Source of the DNA: Bariatricus massiliensis
GTDB lineage: Bacteria > Bacillota > Clostridia > Lachnospirales > Lachnospiraceae
Reading direction: 5' to 3'
Assembly (NCBI RefSeq): GCF_900086725.1
Contig: NZ_LT574837.1
Location: 285,703-349,702 of the forward strand
Length of the DNA stretch: 64,000 nt
This document shows positions 52,827 through 60,387 of the stretch, one piece after another (position 1 is the stretch's first letter; every line of letters begins with the position of its first letter). The notes below the pieces were generated by a model. It worked only from the letters and a program-made list of their open reading frames with translations, was not told the origin of the DNA and did not search any database. The position numbers and the translations under genes are program-made.

Positions 52827-53060
52827 CTAAATCGAATACAGATTTTCGAGATAATCCTCGAATCGAACACGCTTTATCATTGTTCTTCGCCCTACTCTCA
52901 GGGCGAAATTACAGTCTTTCTGCTTTATAAGAGAGTATATCGTTTCTCTCCCAAGACCTGTATAAGCACAAGTCTCCTGTACAGATAAATTCTGCCTGTG
53001 CCATAAAGGTACTTCTGAACTCCTGCTTTTGAAACGCTCTACAGTTTCGCTATTGCCCAT
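52827..53060 (-). CDS. Excisionase-like protein 3
   Basis: Protein of 77 aa with VPLWHRQNLSVQETCAYTG and a C-terminal IKRVRFEDYLENLYSI. This is the same architecture as its neighbours. ATG 53060 has GGGAGG 8 bases upstream. Confidence 0.75.
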   Translation of the reverse strand: MGNSETVERFKSRSSEVPLWHRQNLSVQETCAYTGLGRETIYSLIKQKDCNFALRVGRRTMIKRVRFEDYLENLYSI

Positions 53061-53075
53061 TATTAACACCTCCCG

Positions 53076-53294
53076 TCATATTGAGTAGCATTTTTCAATG
53101 TACTCATCGAAAACCCTTCTTTTAATCATTCGGCGGTTGCCAATCCATAAAACGAAAGGGCAATCTTCAGGGTTTGTCAATTCATAAAGTTTATCTCTCC
53201 CTATCCCCGTGTAAGCAACAGCTTCCTCTATTGATAAGAATGGTTTTCTGTAAAGTGGAATATCATATTTTTCTTTACTTTTTCTTTCGGGCAT
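53076..53294 (-). CDS. Excisionase-like protein 2
   Basis: Protein of 72 aa: IPLYRKPFLSIEEAVAYTG, DCPFVLWIGNRRMIKRR and a YSI end. It is closest to copy 1 (53392-53613). ATG 53294 follows AAAGGAGG. Confidence 0.78.
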   Translation of the reverse strand: MPERKSKEKYDIPLYRKPFLSIEEAVAYTGIGRDKLYELTNPEDCPFVLWIGNRRMIKRRVFDEYIEKCYSI

Positions 53295-53391
53295 TGTACC
53301 AACCTCCTTTATTTTTCTGTCTAAAAGGATACAGAAAAAGCGGCGATGAGCCAATGATGCGAACTGACTCATCGCACACTTGACTTTTGAG

Positions 53392-53613
53392 CTAAATTGA
53401 GTATTGCCTTTCAAGATACTCAACGAATGGTCTTCTTTTGATTACTCTCCTTGTGCCAACCCAAAGAACAAACGGACAATCTTCTGTATCTGTCATTTCA
53501 TATAGTTTTCCTGTCCCTATTCCTGAATAAGCCGACGCTTCCGCAATGGAAATGGTTGGTCTGTGCCACATAGGAATATCATATTTGTCTTTGTTTCTAA
53601 CTCGCTTACTCAT
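53392..53613 (-). CDS. Excisionase-like protein 1
   Basis: Protein of 73 aa: IPMWHRPTISIAEASAYSG, DCPFVLWVGTRRVIKRR and a QYSI end. ATG 53613 overlaps the MazF gene's stop by 8 bases, with GGGGTGCAGGA before it, so it is coupled to that gene. Confidence 0.78.
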   Translation of the reverse strand: MSKRVRNKDKYDIPMWHRPTISIAEASAYSGIGTGKLYEMTDTEDCPFVLWVGTRRVIKRRPFVEYLERQYSI

Positions 53614-54166
53614 TCCTGCACCCCTTTCCTTTGACCGAGGTGCGTTTGTCATAAACGATGTAATCCCAACCGCTGTTATTGCACTTATCGCAGTGGTCTT
53701 TGCTTTTCGCAAACGGGTCAAGACGCCTGACAACATAGTTTGGGTCGTGGATATAGTCGCTCAGACACTTGGGGCATAAGCAACGAACATCTCCGTTTCT
53801 GTCTGTGTTGTAAATCCATAAACCGAAAGTCTTTTTAAGAGCTGCGTTAATTTGCTTCCAAAGCCTTTCATCGTTTACCGAACCAATGTAGTCTGTCAGT
53901 TCATCCTTATTGACGGTCTGTATCTGTTCAAGAAGAACCATTGACGGCTTCTTCAGACCGAAGTCCTCACCCAAAATGATGTGTGAAGGAAGATACTTCT
54001 TTTTCATCACAGCTGTAACAGCCGCAACAATAATTGTCGGAGCGTTTGCATTAAAGTTGTCCGCCTGAATTACCATTACAGGTCTCTCTCCCGACTGGAC
54101 AGACCCCTCCCTTTTTCCAAAATCGTAGTAGAATAAATCTCCACGCTGAATTTCTTTTCTCTGCAT
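53606..54166 (-). CDS. MazF/PemK-type endoribonuclease fused to a zinc ribbon
   Basis: Protein of 186 aa. Residues 1-115 match the MazF/PemK fold (RGDLFYYDFG, SGERPVMVIQAD, LLEQIQTVNKDEL), a sequence-specific mRNA nuclease. A C-terminal extension (about 120-180) has CLCPKC, a spacer and CDKCNNSGW, a treble-clef or ribbon-like zinc module not usual in MazF toxins. No MazE antitoxin gene is next to it; the small genes downstream are excisionase-like. ATG 54166 follows AGAGAGG. Confidence 0.78.
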   Translation of the reverse strand: MQRKEIQRGDLFYYDFGKREGSVQSGERPVMVIQADNFNANAPTIIVAAVTAVMKKKYLPSHIILGEDFGLKKPSMVLLEQIQTVNKDELTDYIGSVNDERLWKQINAALKKTFGLWIYNTDRNGDVRCLCPKCLSDYIHDPNYVVRRLDPFAKSKDHCDKCNNSGWDYIVYDKRTSVKGKGCRNE

Positions 54167-54275
54167 ATATGTATAACCTCTCTGTTCATTTAGTCTTGAA
54201 AGTGCATTTCGTATCCGGAATTGAAATAACCCCTTCACTCATTTGGACAAAGGGGGTCAAAATGCACACCCAAAA

Positions 54276-54860
54276 TCAGAGGTTTTCATAAAATTTCTTG
54301 AAATTTTTTCTTGCGGCGGCAATCGACTTATCTACAACGCTGTAATATACGCCTTCTTCCTTTGCGATTTTTCTTGAACTCATACCTAACAAAATCGCTT
54401 TAATCATTCTTTCTCTCTGAACGGGTTTCAGCATTTCCAATACCTTTCTGACTTTTGCAATTTCTAACTGTCGAAGCTGTTCCTTTTCTTCCTCAATCCG
54501 TTCTTCCTCCGCCTGCTCAAACGGGTCAACAAACGGAGTAATCAGTTCCCGGTGGAACTGTTCAGAGATGTCATCTTCATAGCCGTACACATCGATTGTT
54601 CTTTTTGCTCGCTTTTCGTACTTATCATTGTTTCTGTATGACTCGTCAATCACTTCGCCCTGAGCCATAGAAAGCAGAATGAACGGGGTGTACCGGCGGA
54701 TAACATCAGGGTATTTAACCCACAATTCTTCTTCCGCCAGTTCTGTTACAATCGCCCATTTCTCCGTGCCGGTGTAACCGTGGTATTCATACCGCAGATT
54801 GATGAGTTTGCAGTCGTTCGCAAATAATAATTCCTGTTGTTCTAATGTAAGTTTTGTCAT
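54276..54860 (-). CDS. Sigma-70 region 4-like regulator
   Basis: Protein of 194 aa. The C-terminal 65 residues form an HTH (LLGMSSRKIAKEEGVYYSVV then DKSIAAARKNFKKF) of sigma region 4 type. The N-terminal part has acidic, charged helices and a weak match to Tn916-family regulatory proteins. It probably drives element transcription. Its ribosome site (AAGGAGATT) is inside a long hairpin whose other arm contains the stop of a 13-codon leader peptide, so translation is probably regulated. Confidence 0.7.
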   Translation of the reverse strand: MTKLTLEQQELLFANDCKLINLRYEYHGYTGTEKWAIVTELAEEELWVKYPDVIRRYTPFILLSMAQGEVIDESYRNNDKYEKRAKRTIDVYGYEDDISEQFHRELITPFVDPFEQAEEERIEEEKEQLRQLEIAKVRKVLEMLKPVQRERMIKAILLGMSSRKIAKEEGVYYSVVDKSIAAARKNFKKFYENL

Positions 54861-54863
54861 TGT

Positions 54864-54923
54864 CGTAATCTCCTTAAATTTGAATTTTTGAATTTGGTTG
54901 AAATCAAAAATTCGGAGATTACG
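54864..54923 (-). promoter_or_regulatory. Ribosome-site-sequestering hairpin (translational attenuator)
   Basis: Minus strand arms CGTAATCTCC (54914-54923) / GGAGATTACG (54864-54873), continued by GAATTTTTGA (54904-54913) / TCAAAAATTC (54882-54891): two perfect 10-bp helices joined by an 8-base bulge. GGAG of the 54860 gene is in the 3' arm. Confidence 0.75.
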
Positions 54924-54960
54924 GATACTTGGCGATATATGCCAGCCACTTATATGTCAC
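54919..54960 (-). CDS. 13-codon leader peptide
   Basis: GTG 54960 with AGGAG 7 bases upstream encodes VTYKWLAYIAKYP and stops at TAA 54919, inside the 5' arm of the hairpin that hides the next gene's ribosome site. A ribosome on these codons would open the hairpin. The leader's own AGGAGC pairs with GCTCC in a small GCTCC-CGAAA-GGAGC stem. Confidence 0.6.
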   Translation of the reverse strand: MTYKWLAYIAKYP

Positions 54961-54984
54961 GGTCTTGCTCCTTTCGGGAGCGAC

Positions 54985-55044
54985 AAAAAAGCCGGACACC
55001 AAGAACATTAGGATATTTCTATCCCTTAATTCTCAGCGTCCGGC
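54985..55044 (-). terminator. Terminator upstream of the leader peptide
   Basis: Minus strand GCCGGAC (55038-55044) / GTCCGGC (54991-54997), with weaker inner pairing GAGAA/TTCTT, then TTTTTT. It separates the sigma-like gene from the Com-ImmA genes. 55045-55104 contains another small GAGC-GAAA-GCTC hairpin. Confidence 0.78.
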
Positions 55045-55104
55045 AATTTGATGACTCAGGAGCTTTCGCTCAAGGACTCGTGGCTCGGTACATCTGCCCG
55101 ATAT

Positions 55105-55302
55105 TTAATTGTTCGCTCTGTTATTACTTCTTGTTAATCTGTACTTGACCGTTCCCTTGCGTAGGGACAGGTCAACCTCTACTACTCTGTGGCAGTTCGG
55201 ACATTTCAGTTCAATAACACCTGTTGTCATTGTTACCTTGTCGAAAATACGCCAGCCACAGTTTTTGCACCTTACGATTATCTTTTGTTCCAACGATTTC
55301 AT
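55105..55302 (-). CDS. Com-like zinc ribbon protein
   Basis: Protein of 65 aa with CKNCGWRIF and CPNCHRVVEV, two CxxC pairs 20 residues apart. This resembles the Com translational activator family of phage Mu and relatives, which bind RNA through such a ribbon. It overlaps the ImmA gene's stop by 4 bases. Confidence 0.65.
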   Translation of the reverse strand: MKSLEQKIIVRCKNCGWRIFDKVTMTTGVIELKCPNCHRVVEVDLSLRKGTVKYRLTRSNNRANN

Positions 55303-56030
55303 AGCTCGCTCACCTCCGGATAAACCGTAACCAAATCAAAAGGATTATCAAGATACTCCTTTTTCAGTAGTCCGAGCTGTTTCATTCGTATGGCAAGTGC
55401 TTTTTTGGAACACCCTAAAAAATCGGCAAGTGCGTCAAACCTTTTATATACGCTCGGATAGTATATCTTGTTCAGGCATTCAATCTTTTCGCCGAGACTG
55501 AACAGATACATTCCTTGTTTTATGAGGTTTTCAGGAAGAAGAATAGCAGCTCCAAGCGTGTTTGCCTGCCATTCCTCCCAATCGGATATTGGCTTATTCC
55601 TCTCGGAATTTGCCTTGCAATAATGTACTCCGGCAGATTTCTGTGTTACACCGTAATCATGCGGGAACAACATCTTGAATATCTGATGGCTGCCCTCGTG
55701 CATTAAGGTAAAGTTCTTTCTGCCTTTCAGCTTGCTGTCAAAGTTCAAGTCCTTTTCCACAAGAACGGTTTTCCCGTCCAAAAAGAAAAAGGCTTCGTTA
55801 TCATCATCTTCAAATACCTGAACACCCATTTCCGTAAATGAGGTCATTCCGAGAATACTACCGTCATAGGATAGGTGCTGGTATTCGACATTCAATCCGA
55901 GAACCTTCTCCAAGAGAAGCTCCGGGTCAATTCTGTATATTTGTGTGTTACGGACATCAGGAAGTGCCATATATGCCTGAACATACTTGTCGGCAATCGC
56001 TTCGATGTCAAATCTCGATAAATGTTTCAA
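55299..56030 (-). CDS. ImmA/IrrE family metallopeptidase
   Basis: Protein of 243 aa with HExxH in LMHEGSHQIF (zinc site) and WQANTLGAAILLP, the family's third-ligand region. ImmA cleaves the phage-like repressor of its element after DNA damage; IrrE-type proteins do likewise. TTG 56030 with GGAGG 9 bases upstream is the likely start. A second ImmA-type gene is at 58511-59044, nearer the XRE repressor. Confidence 0.82.
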   Translation of the reverse strand: MKHLSRFDIEAIADKYVQAYMALPDVRNTQIYRIDPELLLEKVLGLNVEYQHLSYDGSILGMTSFTEMGVQVFEDDDNEAFFFLDGKTVLVEKDLNFDSKLKGRKNFTLMHEGSHQIFKMLFPHDYGVTQKSAGVHYCKANSERNKPISDWEEWQANTLGAAILLPENLIKQGMYLFSLGEKIECLNKIYYPSVYKRFDALADFLGCSKKALAIRMKQLGLLKKEYLDNPFDLVTVYPEVSEL

Positions 56031-56049
56031 GTTACAAAACCTCCTACCA

Positions 56050-56301
56050 TTAGGATTTTGCTTCTACAAACCACTTTCCGTTTTCTTCGTCGAACAGAAA
56101 TGTGGGCTTGCCGCAAATCTGTACCGTGTAGCGGATACCGGTTCCTCCGACTTTGGTGGAAGCCGCACGGCATTTCTGAATTACACGGTCTATCTCATAT
56201 TTTTCATCATTCTCAAACTTGATGAAATTCGGACGAGCCGTCCCATCAGGTCTGTGTGTTACATTTACTTCAACATAAACTTTTCTTCTATCGGATTCCA
56301 T
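56050..56301 (-). CDS. Small conserved element protein, unknown
   Basis: Protein of 83 aa, beta-rich: KVYVEVNVTHRPDGTARP, VIQKCRAASTKVGG and FLFDEENGKWFVEA. No motif recognised. It begins 2 bases after the previous gene's stop, within the dinB operon. Confidence 0.55.
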   Translation of the reverse strand: MESDRRKVYVEVNVTHRPDGTARPNFIKFENDEKYEIDRVIQKCRAASTKVGGTGIRYTVQICGKPTFLFDEENGKWFVEAKS

Positions 56302-56303
56302 TT

Positions 56304-56603
56304 CTATACCTCGTAATTTCTCAAAGTCAAAACCAATCTTCCCAAGTGCTTGTATCCGTCGATGTTCTTATCCGACACCCTGTACTTAGGTCGGTCATCT
56401 CCGGCAGTATTGATGTAACAGGAAAGCCTTCCTTTCTTAAAGCGTTTTTTCCGGTCAAAGAACAGGAACATTCCCTCATATATACCGTAGTCGGTAAAAT
56501 GGTTTCCGCCGTCCGCACGGAAGATAACAATATCTTCGCTGCACCCCTGCAAAAAGCAGTCGGGTATCGTAACATAAGCCGTAACCTCTTTTTCGTCAAT
56601 CAC
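56304..56603 (-). CDS. Possible UmuD/S24-like protein
   Basis: Protein of 99 aa. EGMFLFFDRKKRFKKGRLSC and KYRVSDKNIDGYKHLGRLV resemble the beta-barrel of S24/LexA-type peptidases (GDLVLVD ... GRVV), but I see no clear catalytic Ser-Lys pair. It directly follows the Y-family polymerase gene, the position of UmuD partners. GTG 56603 follows GGAGGG. Assignment is inference. Confidence 0.4.
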   Translation of the reverse strand: MIDEKEVTAYVTIPDCFLQGCSEDIVIFRADGGNHFTDYGIYEGMFLFFDRKKRFKKGRLSCYINTAGDDRPKYRVSDKNIDGYKHLGRLVLTLRNYEV

Positions 56604-56615
56604 ATTAAGCCCTCC

Positions 56616-57851
56616 TTAACCGACCATACCTGTCGGCATAGTGATTTCAGCTTTTTTCGGTGGTAGCCGCAGGTTCTGACACAGAACCCCATTCCTTATG
56701 CTGTCCTTTCCGAAACGCCGTCTGATTTCTTCAACACACTTTTCCATTCGCTCCAATTTGTCCTGCTTGGCGGCGTCCATAAACATATCTATTTGACGGG
56801 GCGTGTCTTGTGGAACAAGATTTATGGCTTGTACCGTCACAGAACGGATAGGGTTATTCCACCCATATCTTTTTTCAAACAACTGAAAAGCGGTCTTTGC
56901 AATAATCATCGGAGACTGTGTAGGAAGTGCAATCTTCGTCTGCCATTGCCTTGTATTGAGTGTGTTGTCTCTAATATGTATTGCGACACCTTCTGCACTC
57001 AGTCCGTGAACACGGAGCTTGTGTCCGATGTCTTGGGTTAACTCAAGAAACACGGGCCACACCTGCTCCGGTTTCTCTAAGTCTGCTACCGTTGTTATAC
57101 CGTGTCCTACGCTTTTTATAGGAGAAACGAAGTCTTTCTTGGCAACAAGGGAAAGGTCGTTACCATTGGCATAGTTCCATAAAACTACTCCGTTCTTTCC
57201 TAATCTTCTGCGTAAGAACTCAGGGTCGGTATTCGCTAAATCCCCGATGGTACGAATACAATAGCTGTCAAGCACTCGCTGGGTTGCCCGTCCTACACCG
57301 AGCAGGTCAGCGGCAGGAAGTCCCCAAATCTTTTCTTTGAATGTGTCCTTTGGAATTACGGTTACTGCGTCCGGTTTCTTCATATCCGAGCCGAGCTTCG
57401 CAAATATCTTATTAAAGGAAACACCCACAGAAATCGTCAAGCCGAGTTCAAACTTCATAGTCTCACGAATTTCATTTGCCACCTTTTCCGGCGAACCGAA
57501 AAGGCTTTCTGTCCCGCTAATATCCAGCCAACACTCGTCCATACCATACGGTTCAACTTGGTCGGTATATCGCTCATAAACGCTTCTCGCAAGCTTTGAG
57601 TATTTGATATACTCCTCATAATGGGGCGGCACTACAACCAAGTCCTTGCACTTCTGTTTAGCCTGCCATACTGCGTCCCCGGTTTTCACATCAAAAGCCT
57701 TTGCTTTGTAGTTCTTTGCAAGCACGATACCGTGTCGTTCCTCCACAGAGCCGCAGACAGCAATCGGATATTTCTTCAATGCGGGGTCGAGCATACATTC
57801 GACGCTGGCATAGAAGTTATTCATATCACAATGAAGTATGCTTCGTAACAT
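56616..57851 (-). CDS. dinB: Y-family DNA polymerase (DinB/UmuC type)
   Basis: Translesion polymerase of 411 aa. Catalytic acids are in LHCDMNNFYASVE (Asp9) and MDECWLDIS. A helix-hairpin-helix (GLPAADLLGVGRATQ) and a little-finger domain follow. QIDMFM near residue 365 matches the beta-clamp-binding QxxLF pattern. Mobile-element copies are usually DNA-damage-induced. It is first gene of an operon through 55105, behind a consensus promoter with repressor-type repeats. Confidence 0.92.
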   Translation of the reverse strand: MLRSILHCDMNNFYASVECMLDPALKKYPIAVCGSVEERHGIVLAKNYKAKAFDVKTGDAVWQAKQKCKDLVVVPPHYEEYIKYSKLARSVYERYTDQVEPYGMDECWLDISGTESLFGSPEKVANEIRETMKFELGLTISVGVSFNKIFAKLGSDMKKPDAVTVIPKDTFKEKIWGLPAADLLGVGRATQRVLDSYCIRTIGDLANTDPEFLRRRLGKNGVVLWNYANGNDLSLVAKKDFVSPIKSVGHGITTVADLEKPEQVWPVFLELTQDIGHKLRVHGLSAEGVAIHIRDNTLNTRQWQTKIALPTQSPMIIAKTAFQLFEKRYGWNNPIRSVTVQAINLVPQDTPRQIDMFMDAAKQDKLERMEKCVEEIRRRFGKDSIRNGVLCQNLRLPPKKAEITMPTGMVG

Positions 57852-57864
57852 TTTTAGAACCCCC

Positions 57865-57973
57865 TTGACATTTTGGGTAGTTTGGTGTACACTATGTGTA
57901 GTTCAACTTCCCAATTCATATTATATACACTTCAACTGTACTTGTCAAGAGCAAATGGGTAGTTCAACTGTAA
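57865..57973. promoter_or_regulatory. dinB/XRE divergent promoters with AGTTCAACT operators
   Basis: Minus: TTGACA (57943-57948), 17-bp spacer, TATAAT (57920-57925) for dinB. Plus: TTGACA (57865-57870), 17-bp spacer, TACACT for the XRE gene. TAGTTCAACT occurs at 57899-57908 and 57960-57969, and CTTCAACTGTA at 57930-57940, within the dinB spacer. The core AGTT-C-AACT is a dyad. Confidence 0.75.
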
Positions 57974-57999
57974 ATATTCTTTTAAGGAGTGAAATCACA

Positions 58000-58410
58000 A
58001 TGACATTCGGTGAAAAAGTCAAGGCTGAAAGAACAAAGCTTGGTATGAGTCAAGATGAGTTGGCAGCTAAAATCGGCGTAACCCGACGCATAATTGGTTC
58101 TTATGAAAATGATAAATCCCGTCCGAGAGGAATGGAAAGATATAAGAAGCTGGCAGAATCCTTAAATGTAAATGTGAATTATCTGCTGTCTGAGGACGAC
58201 GCTTTCATCGCCGATGTAGAGGATAAGTACGGACGCAGAGGAGCAAGACAGGCTCAAGAGTTGCTTGCAGAAGTGACCGGTCTGTTTGCCGGCGGCGAAA
58301 TGGCTGACGAGGATATGCGTGAAATGGTGGACGCCATTCAGGAAGCATATCTCATCGCTAAGAAAAACAATAAAAAATACACCCCGAAGAAATACCGCAA
58401 AGACGAGTAA
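58000..58410 (+). CDS. XRE-family repressor
   Basis: Protein of 136 aa. The HTH (about 5-60) reads KLGMSQDELAAKIGVTRRII; the C-terminal half is helical, without a self-cleaving peptidase domain. A repressor of this type with an ImmA-type gene next to it resembles the ImmR/ImmA switch of ICEBs1. ATG 58000 follows AAGGAG. It likely binds the AGTTCAACT repeats, controlling dinB and itself. Confidence 0.85.
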   Translation: MTFGEKVKAERTKLGMSQDELAAKIGVTRRIIGSYENDKSRPRGMERYKKLAESLNVNVNYLLSEDDAFIADVEDKYGRRGARQAQELLAEVTGLFAGGEMADEDMREMVDAIQEAYLIAKKNNKKYTPKKYRKDE

Positions 58411-58510
58411 TCCTCGAAGTGAACTAAGTCCAATATATGGGACACATAATAGTTTATAATTTATTATAGGGTAAATATCCGATATACTATAATATGGGAG
58501 GTGAGCCGGA

Positions 58511-59044
58511 TTGGGGTATTACACTACGGCTGAGATTGTGAAAATCGTAAACAAGCTCATTGACCGCTGCGGCACTCGTGACCCATACAAGGTCGCAAAA
58601 GAGCTTGGTATCAATATAATCTACCGGAATTTTGACAAGCAGCGTGGAGCATACAAGGTTATTCTGAAGAACCGCTTTGTTTTCCTTAAAAACGGTATGC
58701 ACCCGGTCGTGGAACAGATAGTGCTATGGCACGAAATCGGGCACGATGTTCTACACAGGCAAGAAGCTGTTGCTGTCGGCGGGTTCAAAGAGTTCAACAT
58801 CTTTGATATGAGAGAAAACCGTATGGAGTATGAAGCAAACATCTTCGCTTCTCAAGCTTCGCTACCGGACGACACCATTTTGGAATACATTGAAAACGGC
58901 TATGACATTCAGCAGATTGCACGGGCAATGAGTTCCGACATCAACCTGATTGCTCTGAAAGTGGATACGCTGATTGCACAAGGCTATCAACTTCGCAAAC
59001 AGGAACACCAAAACGATTTTCTTAAATACAATCACAAAATGTAA
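58511..59044 (+). CDS. ImmA/IrrE metallopeptidase, repressor-linked
   Basis: Protein of 177 aa with the zinc motif WHEIGHDVLHR and a Glu/Ala-rich EYEANIFASQASLPD third-ligand segment. It follows the XRE gene on the same strand, the ImmR-ImmA order, and probably cleaves that repressor. The start is TTG 58511 with GGAGG 8 bases upstream. Confidence 0.83.
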   Translation: MGYYTTAEIVKIVNKLIDRCGTRDPYKVAKELGINIIYRNFDKQRGAYKVILKNRFVFLKNGMHPVVEQIVLWHEIGHDVLHRQEAVAVGGFKEFNIFDMRENRMEYEANIFASQASLPDDTILEYIENGYDIQQIARAMSSDINLIALKVDTLIAQGYQLRKQEHQNDFLKYNHKM

Positions 59045-59078
59045 GACCGTCAAGTCTCGAATGAGATCTGACGGTCTT
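59043..59078. terminator. Bidirectional terminator between convergent genes
   Basis: Perfect 10-bp stem AAGACCGTCA / TGACGGTCTT with inner GTCTC/GAGAT pairing, 0-2 bases from both stop codons. Confidence 0.8.
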
Positions 59079-59080
59079 TA

Positions 59081-59953
59081 CTATTTCTCTATTATTAAAG
59101 TGTTTCTATTTCTGTTGCGAAGTATATGACGCAGACAGCATATTTCCACCTGACGGATTCTATTATATGTGACTCCCATATTCTCAGCGACTTCTTTTTT
59201 GCTCATTGGTTTTCCGGTATATATTCCCCAAAGCTGAGCGACGATTTCCTTTTGATGGTCGTTCATATCCGTATCCTCAAATGCAAATAGAAAACTGTCG
59301 CTGTCAAAATCAGGGTTCAATTCATAATCAATAGTATTCGTTGTATCGCAATACCAAGCAATTCTCTCTTTAACCTTATCTAAATAAAGAGTTTGAGAGA
59401 CAACTTTATCAGATTGATATAGACGGTTTCTGCGTCTCACATCATACCAACCTTCTCGAACAAATTCTTCCCCAACCATTCCCGAACTCATTCCACCGGC
59501 AGCAAATCGTTCAATATAGACAAGGTGGTTGCTATAAATCCTCATACCAAACTCTTGGACAATACTCTTATATTTTTCATAGAAGAACTGTTCGTCCATA
59601 GGTAGTTTGTCATAGGTGAATTTGCGTGCTGCATATGCCCACCATAATGGCGCACCTCGGCTACCCCAATGCTTTGGAGGAGAAAGGAATAACTCATAGC
59701 CGTAATGCTGCCCTTCTTCTCGAAACCGGAGAAAAGGCATAGTTTCATCTAAATCTCCAAAAAGATGAGGAACTTTTTTAATCTGTTCAGCCATAAACAA
59801 ATAATGATTATCCCCACAACCAAGCACCGCTTTTTCAAAGCCAATAATATCCCAATCAGGAAACAACTCTTTTCCTGCTTTGTCGAAGCACTCATACGCT
59901 GCCTGATGGTGTAAAATGTCGTTATAGGTCAATTTATCATATGGTATAGGCAT
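59081..59953 (-). CDS. Uncharacterised protein with sigma4-like C-terminus
   Basis: Protein of 290 aa. The first 230 residues are an unrecognised, Trp/Tyr-rich domain (FPDWDIIGFEKAVLGCGD, LSPPKHWGSRGAPLWWAYA). The last 50 residues read SKKEVAENMGVTYNRIRQVE, a typical sigma region-4 HTH. It may be a transcription factor with a ligand or DNA-sensing domain. Last gene of the five-gene operon; ATG 59953. Confidence 0.6.
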   Translation of the reverse strand: MPIPYDKLTYNDILHHQAAYECFDKAGKELFPDWDIIGFEKAVLGCGDNHYLFMAEQIKKVPHLFGDLDETMPFLRFREEGQHYGYELFLSPPKHWGSRGAPLWWAYAARKFTYDKLPMDEQFFYEKYKSIVQEFGMRIYSNHLVYIERFAAGGMSSGMVGEEFVREGWYDVRRRNRLYQSDKVVSQTLYLDKVKERIAWYCDTTNTIDYELNPDFDSDSFLFAFEDTDMNDHQKEIVAQLWGIYTGKPMSKKEVAENMGVTYNRIRQVEICCLRHILRNRNRNTLIIEK

Positions 59954-59984
59954 AATAAATTCTCTCAGTTCATCTCGTTTTTCA

Positions 59985-60383
59985 TTACTCGTGCAGGAAA
60001 ACCTTAATATAAATCTTGACCCACGAGCCTTTCTTTTCCTTTGAAGTAATTCTACCGAAAAGGAGCTTCCCGGCGTCCATTAGACGGGCAAATATTACAT
60101 TATCCTGCTTCGGCACATAACCGATTTTTACGCCGTCAACAGTCTTAATGACAATTGCTTGCTTATCATATCGGTTATCGGGTTCTCTGAAAAATTCAAG
60201 TCTATCATCGTTATTCAAATGTGGCTCTAATTCTTCAATACCTTCAATATGGGTTGTCCCGGCTACATATGTATCAAAAAGGAATATATCTTTTTGAAAG
60301 GGTTTTGGTATGGAAATCTCTCCGCCTTTGCCGTGTAACAGTCCTACAAGTCCGCTACCGCCGGATTTAACCAAATCGCCCAT
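59985..60383 (-). CDS. HIRAN-domain protein
   Basis: Protein of 132 aa. The HIRAN domain (about 35-125) is seen in TYVAGTTHIEGIEEL, FFREPDNRYDKQAIVI and KIGYVPKQDN. HIRAN domains bind single-stranded DNA 3' ends and are found in repair helicases, but here the domain stands nearly alone. ATG 60383 is 4 bases after the J-domain gene's stop, so translation is coupled. Confidence 0.82.
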   Translation of the reverse strand: MGDLVKSGGSGLVGLLHGKGGEISIPKPFQKDIFLFDTYVAGTTHIEGIEELEPHLNNDDRLEFFREPDNRYDKQAIVIKTVDGVKIGYVPKQDNVIFARLMDAGKLLFGRITSKEKKGSWVKIYIKVFLHE

Positions 60384-60387
60384 AATC

